A DNA stretch of 50,598 bases, taken from NCBI GenBank assembly GCA_028281165.1, contig JANQKI010000191.1, positions 1-50,598 of the forward strand, written 5' to 3'. Made by a program: the position numbers and the translations under genes. This DNA comes from Opitutaceae bacterium. Lineage in GTDB: Bacteria > Verrucomicrobiota > Verrucomicrobiia > Opitutales > Opitutaceae. Each line of letters opens with the position of its first letter. Position 1 is the first letter of the stretch. This document shows positions 23,056 to 32,014 of this stretch, in pieces. The notes under the pieces were generated by a model. It was not told where the DNA came from, searched no databases, and was given only the letters and a program-made list of their open reading frames with translations.

Positions 23056-25959
23056 ATGAAATCCCGAACTAAAATAGCACTACTGCTTGGCGTTACCTAC
23101 GCCTTTAACGCCTCTCTGGTCGCCCAAGACGATTCAGACGAAGATGTTTTCACTCTTAGCCCTTTCGTCGTCGATGCCGATCCATCTGATAGCTACGAAG
23201 CGGTCAACACGACCTCGATAACGGGTGTACGAACTACCATGGACAAGCTGCCAATAACGGCAGACATCATGACTCAGGCCCTATTGAACGATATTTCCGC
23301 TACGAGCGATGTAGATTTGCTGCGCAACTACGTGGCAGGAGCGGGTATAAATTACGCGGCGAGCGGAGCATCATCCGACTTCTACGGGGACTTAGCGGGC
23401 GACCGTCAAGACGCGTCCACCTTCTTCACTTTACGCGGACTTGGAACGGGCGGCGTGCGTCGAAATGGCTTTCTCGGTTTTTTCAGCAATACAGCTGGGT
23501 CGCAAAGCTACTCGATGAATCGATTTGAAATTATCCGGGGACCTCAGGCGCTTTTATACGGCTCCGGCACAGCGGCAGGAGCCATTGTTGTTAGAACCAA
23601 ACAGCCCATTTTCGATGCCAATTCCTACGAGTATAAGATAAGAATCGATGACGAAGGCTCGATGCGAAACGAATTAGACGCGAATTATTCTTTCAAACTT
23701 GGCGGTATGTCTGCCGCTCTGCGTCTTGGATTGCTAGACGATCGCACCGAGTATTGGAGGGATGGAATCGAAGAAGACAGCAATGGCGTTTTCGCGAATC
23801 TCGGATTCAAGCTAAACGAAAAGACGACATTGAAATTCGAATACCAGAGCCACTCAGCGCTTTCTATCGATGCTACCAATAGCGTCGTCATTCGCGGACT
23901 TACGTCGGATCAACAGACGGCCCTGGGAATCGCTAACAACACTCCGCTTAATGTATTAGTTGCGGATGGTAGAGCCGAGAACTTGATTCCCGGCTTTTTC
24001 TCTTTCGAGAATTCGAACTCGATCGAAGGCAACATTCGCCAATCGAATCCTCAGGAGAAATTCCAAAGCGTCACTTTGGAGGCATCGCTCACCGATTGGC
24101 TCTCGGCGCAATTCGTGTATGCGGATAACAAATTCTCTAATTTCAAGGGGCAGTCATTGAACCCCCAGTTCAATTTCGCGGGCGATTTGCGTCACCCGGA
24201 TAATAATCCAACGGGCGACTGGGCGATTAGATATCAACCTTTGATGTGGCTCGATCTGGCCAATCAGAATGGGTATCGGGGAAATGCCACGGCCCAGTTC
24301 GACCTGTTCGAAGGCAAGGTTAGCAATACGATTACGGTTGGCGCCGAGGAAAAGCGCACGAATCGCGAGTTTCAGCCGTGGATGTATTATCGTTTAGATG
24401 CGAATGGCGATTTCGATTTTCCTAATGGAGTAATAAATAACTTCAATGCGGGCCGGGTCCCTTTTCCCGCTCAGTTTTCAAGTATCGAAAATGGCAGTTT
24501 CGGCGCTCCTTTCAATATTACCGATCTCGTGATTAGCGATAGCTCGGGAAATCAGTATCGAGCGGACCATCGTCGCATTCGGGGAATCAGACCGGAGGCG
24601 GCGAACAATCCCTTTGGACTCAACTTCTGGCCTGGCGGCGGCTACCGATTCGAGGAAATAGAGGAGAACGGTATTTTCGCTACTTGGTTTGCTTCGTGGT
24701 TCAACGGTCGCGTGGATACGCTGTATGGAATCCGTCGCGACAAGTACGACTTTGCTGATCTTGCAAAAGTAGTGGCCTTCGACGTTCAGGAATATTCCAG
24801 AAATGCAGGGATCGTTTTCCATATCGACGACAATTGGAGCTTGTTCGCCGGAAAGTCCGACACCTACTTGCCTCCCATCCAGACGAAGGATCCCCTCGAC
24901 GAATTGGTCAGTCCGGGCAATGGCGAAGGCGAGGAGTACGGAATTAAGTTCAACTTCAACGAAGGGCAAGTCACGGGCTCCTTCGCCATCTACGATGCCA
25001 CTTCGAAGAACGAGCCGGCTACCGTAAACAACTCGATCAACGAGAACATTTCTCCGCGTTCCGAGCTCAATGGGGGCAAGCTGGGCAACAACGGAATCAA
25101 CTTCGACCGACTGGCCGATGGGTATGAACTTATGATCGTAGCCAAGCCGACCGAGAACTGGAGAATGCGATTCAGTTTCGCCCATACTGACGGCACTGAC
25201 GGTAGCGATGTCTTGTATCCACATCGTTATAACGATCAATTTCATACTACCACAGTTGGAGGAGAAGAGGTCGTTGCCTTTGCCGATGGCTCGCCTGTGA
25301 TGGTGCTTGCCGATCCCGCTGACACTGGATCTGGCGAGATTCCTTTGTCCGTGGCAATGCTTGGCGGAAGGGCAGACAACGCGTTCTATACAATTACCGT
25401 CAATCCAACGTCGGGCGGCCTCGGAACTGCAGAGTTCAACAATGCCGATGCCCTTGCGCTGTACGGTGGGCTCGTCGCAATCCAGAACGCCGAAGGGCGA
25501 AACATTGGTACGGGCAACTTGAATCTGCCGATATCAGAGCATCAACTTGGTTGGTCGGCTCCCGATGTGGTGGCGCGTCGAGGTGGCGAGGTCACAACGG
25601 GGTACTATATTGATTCGTTCACTTGGACTAACATGTACGATTGGACTGAAGGCTCGTTAAAAGGGTTCAGGGCAGGAGCTACTGCCCGTTGGAAATCCGG
25701 AAGTCGCGCTTTTTGGTATAATCAAGGAGGACAGCGAAGACTGCATGCCCTGCCGGATCAGTTCATTATCGATTTGATTCTTGGATACAGCAAGCCGTTG
25801 AACGATCGGGTAACCTGGAGTTCGCAGATCAACATTCAGAACCTTTTCGACGAATCGGATATCAGCATCTTCCCGCGTTTCTCGGACGGCATCGATTGGA
25901 ATGCCCGCCTCGTGCAGAATCCTCGTTTGATTCGCTGGACAAATTCCTTCCGATTCTAG
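23056..25959 (+). CDS. TonB-dependent outer-membrane receptor (967 residues)
   Basis: Signal peptide MKSRTKIALLLGVTYAF followed by cleavage near VAQ. The mature start is acidic and holds the box FTLSPFVVDA typical of Verrucomicrobiota receptors. The plug includes FTLRGLGTGGVRRNG and IIRGPQALLYGSGTAAGAIVV; a long barrel follows, ending FRF with the terminal Phe. It probably imports an oligosaccharide or a large degradation product. The symporter gene lies 179 bp downstream and the LacI gene beyond it. A candidate operator lies upstream, which suggests shared control. It is intact, with no frameshift. Confidence 0.93.
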   Translation: MKSRTKIALLLGVTYAFNASLVAQDDSDEDVFTLSPFVVDADPSDSYEAVNTTSITGVRTTMDKLPITADIMTQALLNDISATSDVDLLRNYVAGAGINYAASGASSDFYGDLAGDRQDASTFFTLRGLGTGGVRRNGFLGFFSNTAGSQSYSMNRFEIIRGPQALLYGSGTAAGAIVVRTKQPIFDANSYEYKIRIDDEGSMRNELDANYSFKLGGMSAALRLGLLDDRTEYWRDGIEEDSNGVFANLGFKLNEKTTLKFEYQSHSALSIDATNSVVIRGLTSDQQTALGIANNTPLNVLVADGRAENLIPGFFSFENSNSIEGNIRQSNPQEKFQSVTLEASLTDWLSAQFVYADNKFSNFKGQSLNPQFNFAGDLRHPDNNPTGDWAIRYQPLMWLDLANQNGYRGNATAQFDLFEGKVSNTITVGAEEKRTNREFQPWMYYRLDANGDFDFPNGVINNFNAGRVPFPAQFSSIENGSFGAPFNITDLVISDSSGNQYRADHRRIRGIRPEAANNPFGLNFWPGGGYRFEEIEENGIFATWFASWFNGRVDTLYGIRRDKYDFADLAKVVAFDVQEYSRNAGIVFHIDDNWSLFAGKSDTYLPPIQTKDPLDELVSPGNGEGEEYGIKFNFNEGQVTGSFAIYDATSKNEPATVNNSINENISPRSELNGGKLGNNGINFDRLADGYELMIVAKPTENWRMRFSFAHTDGTDGSDVLYPHRYNDQFHTTTVGGEEVVAFADGSPVMVLADPADTGSGEIPLSVAMLGGRADNAFYTITVNPTSGGLGTAEFNNADALALYGGLVAIQNAEGRNIGTGNLNLPISEHQLGWSAPDVVARRGGEVTTGYYIDSFTWTNMYDWTEGSLKGFRAGATARWKSGSRAFWYNQGGQRRLHALPDQFIIDLILGYSKPLNDRVTWSSQINIQNLFDESDISIFPRFSDGIDWNARLVQNPRLIRWTNSFRF

Positions 25960-25983
25960 TTGAAGCGGCTAAGCGGAAACTCG

Positions 25984-26017
25984 AGCTCGGGGATCGCCTA
26001 AGGGCGCGCTCCGAGCT
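25984..26017 (+). terminator. Possible terminator after the TonB receptor
   Basis: AGCTCGG (25984-25990) pairs with CCGAGCT (26011-26017), with an inner CGCC-TAAG-GGCG hairpin. It lies 25 nt after the stop codon. The following run TTGTTATTG is only moderately T-rich, so the element may terminate partially and allow some read-through to the symporter. Confidence 0.45.
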
Positions 26018-26138
26018 TGTTATTGCAAGGAGCGGAGACTATTTATCAGACTGCATGGCGAGACTTCGAGAAATTCTATTAGAGCCAGGATTATTTTAGA
26101 ATTCGCTTTTTGAATACATATCCTTTCTATAAACGAAT

Positions 26139-27731
26139 ATGGCCACCAAAACTCTTGTCGATATTATCGTTGTAATCTCCTACCTTGTGGGTGTTACGGC
26201 CATCGGTATTTGGGTTGGAAAACGGCAGGGCAAGTCCAGAGAGGGATTCTTTTTGGGCGGGCGGCGATTTTCGTGGATGCTTATAGGTTTTTCGCTATTC
26301 GCTACAAACATATCGAGCACGCAATTTTTGGGTCAGTCCGGCGCGGCGTACCAGAATGGCATGGCGGTAGCGAATATGCAATTGATTGGAGGCCTGGCTC
26401 TGGGTCTTTCCGCCATGATTATCATACCTCTTTATCTCAGGTCTCAGATCTACACGCTGCCTCAATTCCTTAAGCTGAGATACGGAGATGGAGCGAAGCT
26501 AGTTCTTGGAGTTATCTATGTGACTCAGTCGTTTCTCTCCAGCCCGATTCCACTCTATCTAGGGGGATTGATGATTTTAAGCGTATTCGATATCCCTGAT
26601 ACATACTTGTGGATTATCTGTCTTTGCATGGGTGGGACAGTAGCAATCTATTCGCTGGTAGGGGGATTGACGTCTGTTGTTGTTACAGATCTTGTGCAAG
26701 GAGTCATATTGATAGGTGGTGGAACACTGGTGGCGATAATCGGCGCCTACAACGTATTCGTTGTAGGAGATGGATTGCGCCCAGACTTAGTAGAGACGCA
26801 TGTCGAGCTTATTAAACCGGCAGATGATCCGAGGTGGCCTTGGCCGATTCTCGTTACTGGCGTGTTCGTTCACGTGATGTTTTGGTCGACATCGAACTCA
26901 GGTTTGCTGCAACGCGTATTGGGGGCTAAGGATACCTACAATGCTCAGTGCGGCATGCTTCTCTCGAGTTTTCTCAAAATCCTTGCTGTATTTGTTATTG
27001 TGTTACCTGGCGTATTTGCGGCGGATCTTTTTCCAGGAATTCAGGCAGACAAGTCCTACGCTCACATGGTGGATAATATGTTGCCGATCGGGATTTCCGG
27101 TTTGGTCATGGCGAGTGTGATCGCCGCTATCATGTCTAGCTCTGACTCGGGCGTCATGGCTGTCAGTAGCATCGTCGCCAATGATATCTATCCGAGTTTT
27201 CACAAGGGTACGACTGAAAAGCAGTCACTGCTGGTAGGACGGATAGCAGCTGGGTGCGTCTTGGGATTCTCCATGATTGCCGCGCCCTTTATTGGTTCTC
27301 TGCAAGAACTGGTTTTCCCCATTATTTTGAAGATTAGCGGATTCATGCTGACCCCAGTGGGAGTGTGTTTCGTGTTTGGCAGATTCAATCGGCGAATCAA
27401 TCAAACAGGGGCGATGACAACGATGCTGGTTGGCTTTGCCATTGGGGTTTCCTATCTAATTTCGACGACCATACCGGCATTTAAAATTTACCTGCCTGAC
27501 TGGTTTTTAGGAATCGCGTTCTATTACATTATATTCGGATTGTCTGTATTCTACACGGTTCTTCTCTTCACCGTTAGCTACCTGACTCAACCGCCTGGCG
27601 AGAAAGAACTTGAAGTGCTTTCTTTGATTAAGGATCAGTCCGAATCAGTAGATCGGCCTCTGTATCAAAAATATGGATTCTGGTTTCTGGTGTATCTCAT
27701 TTGCTTCGCTTTGACCTATTGGGTTTTTTGA
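26139..27731 (+). CDS. Sodium:solute symporter (SSS family)
   Basis: 530 residues, about 13 membrane spans. SSS hallmarks are the N-terminal IGIWVGKRQGKSREGFFLGGR, the FSLFATNISSTQFLGQSG segment that forms the sodium/substrate site, and YSLVGGLTSVVVTDLVQGV in the middle. The end of the protein is a single span after a hydrophilic stretch. It would carry a sugar, sugar acid or other small solute into the cytoplasm with Na+. It lies between the TonB receptor and the LacI regulator, so it is the likely inner-membrane step of the same uptake route. The substrate cannot be read from sequence. Confidence 0.93.
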   Translation: MATKTLVDIIVVISYLVGVTAIGIWVGKRQGKSREGFFLGGRRFSWMLIGFSLFATNISSTQFLGQSGAAYQNGMAVANMQLIGGLALGLSAMIIIPLYLRSQIYTLPQFLKLRYGDGAKLVLGVIYVTQSFLSSPIPLYLGGLMILSVFDIPDTYLWIICLCMGGTVAIYSLVGGLTSVVVTDLVQGVILIGGGTLVAIIGAYNVFVVGDGLRPDLVETHVELIKPADDPRWPWPILVTGVFVHVMFWSTSNSGLLQRVLGAKDTYNAQCGMLLSSFLKILAVFVIVLPGVFAADLFPGIQADKSYAHMVDNMLPIGISGLVMASVIAAIMSSSDSGVMAVSSIVANDIYPSFHKGTTEKQSLLVGRIAAGCVLGFSMIAAPFIGSLQELVFPIILKISGFMLTPVGVCFVFGRFNRRINQTGAMTTMLVGFAIGVSYLISTTIPAFKIYLPDWFLGIAFYYIIFGLSVFYTVLLFTVSYLTQPPGEKELEVLSLIKDQSESVDRPLYQKYGFWFLVYLICFALTYWVF

Positions 27732-27766
27732 GCGCGGCGAATCAGCGCATTGAGCAATTCACTTGC

Positions 27767-27778
27767 TATACCCGTAAA
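27767..27778. promoter_or_regulatory. Candidate operator TATACCCGTAAA before the LacI gene
   Basis: Same 12-mer layout as the site at 22858 (its complement contains TACGGGTA). It sits 33 bp before the LacI start codon, a position suited to autoregulation. Confidence 0.45.
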
Positions 27779-27810
27779 TCAAACGCAGTTTCTTTAGCGT
27801 TTCTTTTTCG

Positions 27811-28866
27811 ATGTCGAAGACGCCCAAGAACCCCACGCTTCAAGATATTGCCGATAGAGCTGATGTCTCTCGAATGACCGTTTCTTTGGCGTTGCGCCAC
27901 TCCTCGCGTATTCGCCAAAGCACTCGGGAACGAATTGAGAGGATCGCGAAGGAGATGGATTACAGGCCCAATCCTCTCGTTTCCGCGCACATGAGCCATT
28001 TGAGGGCTTTGAAAAAAGTGCGTCCTCAAGCTGCCATTGGTTTTCTTGCCCGTTGGTCGAAGGAGGAATTCAAAGAGGAGAGGCATTACAATGTCTATCG
28101 CATGTATCAAGGGGCTTGCGAGAAAGCGTCGGCCTTGGGGTATAGCGTAGAATACCACGACCTTTTCGATAGGGAGATTCGCATGAAGCGCCTGAATCAA
28201 ATCCTTTTGAGTAGGGGAGTAGAGGGCTTGATTCTCGCCCAGACTGGTGTTGTGCCGGCGCCCGAGGATATCGAGTGGTCTCGTTTCGCTATCGCTGCCA
28301 GCCAATTTTCGCACTTGCCTTTCATGCCTCATCGAACGATGAGCGATGTCTACTCGATGATCTGGACGATTGTATCCGAAGTTTGGAGCAAAGGATACCG
28401 AAAAATGGGTTTGATTGTTCGCCATTCGGTCGAGGAAGTTCTTGAGCGAAGAAGAGTAAGCGCCTTTCTGGGGGCATTGAATCACTATCAGGCAAATGAT
28501 GGCGCTCCTTTCTTGCTTTTCGATAGCTTGACTGATGGTTCAATTGAAGATTGGGTGGAGAAACAGGATATCGATGTCCTGCTTACGGAACAGGAAACCT
28601 ACGAGCGTCTCCTTGAAAGTGGATACACGATTCCGCAAGATTTTGGCGTGGCTATGCTCAATTTCCCAAAGCGCAGCTGGTTGGAGAGAGACGAGTTCGC
28701 GGGCTACAACCACAATTTCGAGCTTGTAGGAGCCTCTCTCGTCGAGCTTGTCGTCGAGCAGTTGAATTTGAATCAAAGAGGAGAGCCCTCGGAATCCAAA
28801 TCCGTTCTAATCAAAGGAGAGTGGAGAGATGGCAAATCTTTGGAGGCGCAAAAAACCAGCAAGTAG
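27811..28866 (+). CDS. LacI-family transcriptional regulator
   Basis: 351 residues. The N-terminal helix-turn-helix reads TLQDIADRADVSRMTVSLAL (about 8-27), followed by the hinge region RIAKEMDYRPNPLVSA. The rest is a periplasmic-binding-protein-like effector domain (AIGFLARWSKEE, then GVEGLILAQTG, then GYTIPQDFGVAMLNFP). Proteins of this type usually respond to a sugar or sugar derivative. The gene follows the symporter by 79 bp, and a near-palindromic candidate operator lies in that gap. It probably controls the receptor-symporter set, and perhaps the minus-strand catabolic cluster beyond the sulfatase. Confidence 0.93.
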   Translation: MSKTPKNPTLQDIADRADVSRMTVSLALRHSSRIRQSTRERIERIAKEMDYRPNPLVSAHMSHLRALKKVRPQAAIGFLARWSKEEFKEERHYNVYRMYQGACEKASALGYSVEYHDLFDREIRMKRLNQILLSRGVEGLILAQTGVVPAPEDIEWSRFAIAASQFSHLPFMPHRTMSDVYSMIWTIVSEVWSKGYRKMGLIVRHSVEEVLERRRVSAFLGALNHYQANDGAPFLLFDSLTDGSIEDWVEKQDIDVLLTEQETYERLLESGYTIPQDFGVAMLNFPKRSWLERDEFAGYNHNFELVGASLVELVVEQLNLNQRGEPSESKSVLIKGEWRDGKSLEAQKTSK

Positions 28867-28891
28867 CTGTAGTTTGCCAAGGGGTAGAACG

Positions 28892-28917
28892 TAGCTACCT
28901 TGTAGTGAAGGCAGCTA
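28892..28917. terminator. Hairpin between convergent LacI and sulfatase genes
   Basis: TAGCT-A-CCTT faces AAGG-C-AGCTA around a 6-nt loop, in the 62-bp gap between convergent genes. No T tract follows on either strand, so a role as a bidirectional terminator is only a guess. Confidence 0.3.
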
Positions 28918-28928
28918 AGTCTAGGGAC

Positions 28929-30362
28929 TTAATGGGTGAGGTCCGATGGCCAGCGTCGCGTGTGGAGTCCGGGATTGCGATGCTTATTGTGTACCCAATC
29001 TTTAATTACTAACTCGCCGTTTTTAACGTAGTCCGCTTCCGCATCTTTTAGACTCTCGATCATTGCCGACCTGAGGTCCGCCTTCTTTTCTGCGAACTCC
29101 GGATTTTCTGCTAGATTCGTCTCCTCGTAGGGATCCTGGTTGAGATCGAAAAGGAGCTCGGCGCCGCCTTTGATGCAGACGTGATATTTGAAGCCGTCTT
29201 TCAGGATCATATGAAATTGGTCGCCGCAGGAGCCGACGAGGCTCTCTCTTTTTGAATCGCCTGCGGCTACTTTTCTTAGGTCGAGTCCATCGTATTCCCA
29301 ATTGTCTGACAGTTCGATACCAGCCGCCGAAGCGAACGTCGTAATCAAATCCGCTAGGCAAACGATCTCGTCGCAACGTTCTCCCGACATTTCGGACAAT
29401 CCGAGAGAATCAGGGCAATGCATGAGCATGGGCACGTGAGCGGATCCCTCGAGAAAGTTGGATTTAAAGCCCATGTGATGGTCACCCAGTAGGTCGCCAT
29501 GATCGGAGGTGTAAATGATGAGCGTATTCTCGAAGAGATTGTTCTCTTTCATGTAGGACAATAGGTACCCGAGGTTGTAGTCCACTTGGCTTACGCATGC
29601 GTAATAGGCCCTTCGGGCATTGCGTATTTGTTCTTTGGATAAGTGTCTTATGCCTGTAAATACATCGCTTGCCTCCTTGAAGCTGCCTGGAATCTCTTCC
29701 TCGGATTCCGACCAGTCCCCGTAGACGGGGTCAGGCATGCTGATGCCATCGTAAATATCCCAGTAGTTCCGGTCTGGGTCGTAGGGAGAGTGTGGTTTCG
29801 AAAAACTAGTCCAGAGGAAAAAGGGACGTGTCGTATCGCGTGTCTCCAAGAATTCCTGGGACCGATCGACGATCCACCTTGTGAGGCTGAGCGATTCCGG
29901 GACAGTGGATATGGCGGGTTCCATTTCGTTCTGCCCTAAGCCATGGTCCATCGGCTTCTGAGGGTGCCCCATTTTTTCCATCCAGCGGTAGTAATCGTTG
30001 AGAATTTCCATGTGCTCGAAACCGTTGTGATTTCGAGGCGGGACGAAGTGCATTTTACCGATCGCTCGCGTCTGGTAGCCCGCTTGAGTAAGAATGCCTG
30101 GCATCGAATATCGAGGATCGATGACCTGCTTCTTGCCGTTGTCTACCAAGCCTTGCTTGTAGGCGTGTCTGCCCGACATGATCGTCGCTCTCGAAGGCAT
30201 ACAAACCGGGCAGTCCGCGTAGGCATTGGTGAAGGTGATGCCTGTCTCCCCCAAATAGTTTAGATGAGGCGTAAAAATGGACGGATTGCCTTCGCGGTTG
30301 ATGGTGTCGAATCGCTGTTGGTCGGTTGTTATCAGAAGAATATTCGGGCGTGTGTCGGACAT
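28929..30362 (-). CDS. Type I sulfatase without signal peptide
   Basis: 477 residues. The start MSDTRPNILLITTDQQ goes straight into the first sulfatase strand, leaving no export signal, unlike the other two sulfatases here. The formylglycine motif CMPSR has its Cys at residue 54, followed by TIMSGRH. The later TSDHGDLLGDHHMG holds conserved Asp/His/Lys ligands, and the C-terminal small domain is complete. A cytoplasmic location fits desulfation of an imported mono- or disaccharide or of a sulfonated/sulfated metabolite. It is the last gene of the minus-strand catabolic cluster, 164 bp after the AllA-like cupin gene, with palindromic element C in the gap. Confidence 0.92.
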   Translation of the reverse strand: MSDTRPNILLITTDQQRFDTINREGNPSIFTPHLNYLGETGITFTNAYADCPVCMPSRATIMSGRHAYKQGLVDNGKKQVIDPRYSMPGILTQAGYQTRAIGKMHFVPPRNHNGFEHMEILNDYYRWMEKMGHPQKPMDHGLGQNEMEPAISTVPESLSLTRWIVDRSQEFLETRDTTRPFFLWTSFSKPHSPYDPDRNYWDIYDGISMPDPVYGDWSESEEEIPGSFKEASDVFTGIRHLSKEQIRNARRAYYACVSQVDYNLGYLLSYMKENNLFENTLIIYTSDHGDLLGDHHMGFKSNFLEGSAHVPMLMHCPDSLGLSEMSGERCDEIVCLADLITTFASAAGIELSDNWEYDGLDLRKVAAGDSKRESLVGSCGDQFHMILKDGFKYHVCIKGGAELLFDLNQDPYEETNLAENPEFAEKKADLRSAMIESLKDAEADYVKNGELVIKDWVHNKHRNPGLHTRRWPSDLTH

Positions 30363-30376
30363 AATTAAAGTTTGTA

Positions 30377-30517
30377 TTGAACCACAGAGTACACGGAGTT
30401 CACTGAGGTAGAGAAGGGAATGTCATTTCAATCACGAGATATTTTAAGCTTCTTTCGTGGGAATTCGTCTTTTCGCAAAGTCAACAACACTGTGTTCTCC
30501 GTGTTCTCGGTGAGAAA
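30377..30517. repeat. Intergenic palindromic element C
   Basis: The left arm GAACCACAGAGTACACGGAG and the right arm near 30490-30515 are inverted copies: ACACGGAG at 30391-30398 pairs perfectly with CTCCGTGT at 30497-30504. It fills nearly all of the gap between the cupin and sulfatase genes. Confidence 0.65.
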
Positions 30518-30526
30518 AAACAAGAT

Positions 30527-31096
30527 CTATTCTGCCCCTGCTTCGCCTTCGGCTTGGTACCAATCCCCTTCGGGGAGAATAGTCATATCGTCGGGAAGCG
30601 GTTTGAGAATGTGGTCTTCCTTGCCTTGAGAATCGTTGCCCGCTCGGTGACCGGAAAGAACCATGATGTAGCGCATCTTCTCGCAACCGGGAGCGACCCA
30701 TCCGCCATTATGCCAGGTATTCGGTTTTAGGATATAAGCATCGCCTGTCTTGACGTGAAAGCCGTGAACATCGTCGAGTTGAGGTACTTCATCCGGATTG
30801 CCCGGTTCGTGGCAGAGCGCCATTGGCATAACGTATTCGCCTTCCAAACACACGAAGAGCTCTTCGGTCTTCAAGTGGCGGTCGAAGCGGTTGAGCGGCG
30901 TGCGGCGCGTTGATTCGAGATAGGAAAGCTCGGCGATTTCGCTCTTGGGAATAGTGAAGGTTTCCATGGCGGGCCAGAATTGGCCCGGGCGGCCTTCGTC
31001 GCGCGTCGGCCACTCGACCTTGCGAGCGACTTTGGCGAATTCGGGACTATCGAGATCGAGGATCTTAAGGCGTTTGAGATTTTGCGTATCAGACAT
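30527..31096 (-). CDS. Cupin protein, ureidoglycolate-lyase-like
   Basis: 189 residues from the ATG at 31096; an open frame extends upstream to 31219 but overlaps the SDR gene and reads as low-complexity Pro/Ser. The double-stranded beta-helix signature is LKTEELFVCLEGEYVMPMAL followed by VKTGDAYILKPNTWHNGGW, which resembles the AllA-like fold. A role as a lyase or epimerase on a sugar-acid-like substrate would fit the cluster, but the substrate is not determined. It is 31 bp downstream of the SDR gene and probably co-transcribed. Confidence 0.78.
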   Translation of the reverse strand: MSDTQNLKRLKILDLDSPEFAKVARKVEWPTRDEGRPGQFWPAMETFTIPKSEIAELSYLESTRRTPLNRFDRHLKTEELFVCLEGEYVMPMALCHEPGNPDEVPQLDDVHGFHVKTGDAYILKPNTWHNGGWVAPGCEKMRYIMVLSGHRAGNDSQGKEDHILKPLPDDMTILPEGDWYQAEGEAGAE

Positions 31097-31127
31097 AGGA
31101 TTTAAATGGTGAACTTGGAATTGCGAA

Positions 31128-31886
31128 TCAAGTAACCACGTGGCCGCCGTCGACGGTGAGGGCGGCGCCGGTAACGAAGGCGGCTTCGTCGGAAGCGAGA
31201 AAGAGAACGCAATGGGCAATGTCGATTGGCTGACCTAATTGCTTGAGAAGGTAGGTTTCCTTCATTGGTCCCATAATCTCATCGTTGTCGGCTATACCAG
31301 CGGTCATGTTAGTGTAGGTAAAACCTGGGGACACGGCATTGACGCGAATACCAAACTCGGCAAGGTCGGTTGCCATCGAGCGGGTTAATCCGGGGATGGC
31401 GGTTTTACTGGTCACGTAAGAGCAAAGGCCCGCTAGCGCTATAATCGAAAGATCGGAAGCCGTATTGACGATTGCTCCACCCGAACCGCTGTCGCGCATC
31501 GCTCGAGCAATATGCTTTCCAACGAGCATCATGCCCTTGATATTTATGGCGAGAGCGATATCGATCGTCCTCTCTTCAATGTCGAGGATCGAAGCATCGC
31601 CAGGCGGCAGGATGCCGGCGTGGTTGTGCAGAACGTTAATGGGACCGAGTTCGTCCTGGGCTTTGGCAACGGCGTCTATTACGTCTTGTTCGCTGGTTAC
31701 GTCCGCTCGAATGGTGACGGCTTTGCCTCCCGATGCATTGATGCCATCGGCTACCGTTTCAGCGGCAGATTCGTCAACGTCGACAACCGCTACGCTTGCG
31801 CCTTCTTTAGCGAATAGTTCCGCTGTCGCTTTACCGATGCCATTGCCGGCTCCGGTTATGAATGCTCTTTTGTCTTTAAGTCTCAT
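31128..31886 (-). CDS. Short-chain dehydrogenase/reductase
   Basis: 252 residues, a classical SDR of standard length. The cofactor motif TGAGNGIG is at 11-18. Asp36-Asp38 in VVDVDES at the end of strand 2 suggests NAD rather than NADP. The structural NHAG is at 88-91, and the catalytic residues S144, Y157 and K161 (YVTSK) are present. It would oxidise or reduce a hydroxyl of the sugar derivative handled by this cluster. It follows the semialdehyde dehydrogenase gene by 128 bp containing palindromic element D, and is closely coupled to the cupin gene after it. Confidence 0.94.
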   Translation of the reverse strand: MRLKDKRAFITGAGNGIGKATAELFAKEGASVAVVDVDESAAETVADGINASGGKAVTIRADVTSEQDVIDAVAKAQDELGPINVLHNHAGILPPGDASILDIEERTIDIALAINIKGMMLVGKHIARAMRDSGSGGAIVNTASDLSIIALAGLCSYVTSKTAIPGLTRSMATDLAEFGIRVNAVSPGFTYTNMTAGIADNDEIMGPMKETYLLKQLGQPIDIAHCVLFLASDEAAFVTGAALTVDGGHVVT

Positions 31887-31920
31887 GGGGCGAGGATGGT
31901 TTGATTTTGAATTTTACTAG

Positions 31921-32012
31921 GAACCACGGATGGACGCGGATTAATGCGGATGAGTAAAAAATGAATACATAATATATCCGTGTGTATCTGTGTTAATCCG
32001 TGATTTCCGATT
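31921..32012. repeat. Intergenic palindromic element D
   Basis: GAACCACGGATGGACGCGGA at the left faces an inverted copy ending in AATCCGTGATTTCC: CGGATTAA (31937-31944) pairs with TTAATCCG (31993-32000), and CACGGA (31925-31930) with TCCGTG (31997-32002). It lies within the catabolic cluster between two same-strand genes. Confidence 0.7.
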
Positions 32013-32014
32013 AG

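Noticed and set aside
25896-26099. 67-codon plus-strand frame after the TonB receptor
   Set aside because: It starts inside the receptor gene in another frame and runs through the hairpin; the second half has no domain pattern.
31097-31219. N-terminal extension of the AllA-like cupin
   Set aside because: It overlaps the SDR gene and reads as Pro/Ser-rich low-complexity sequence; MSDTQNLKRL is a better start.
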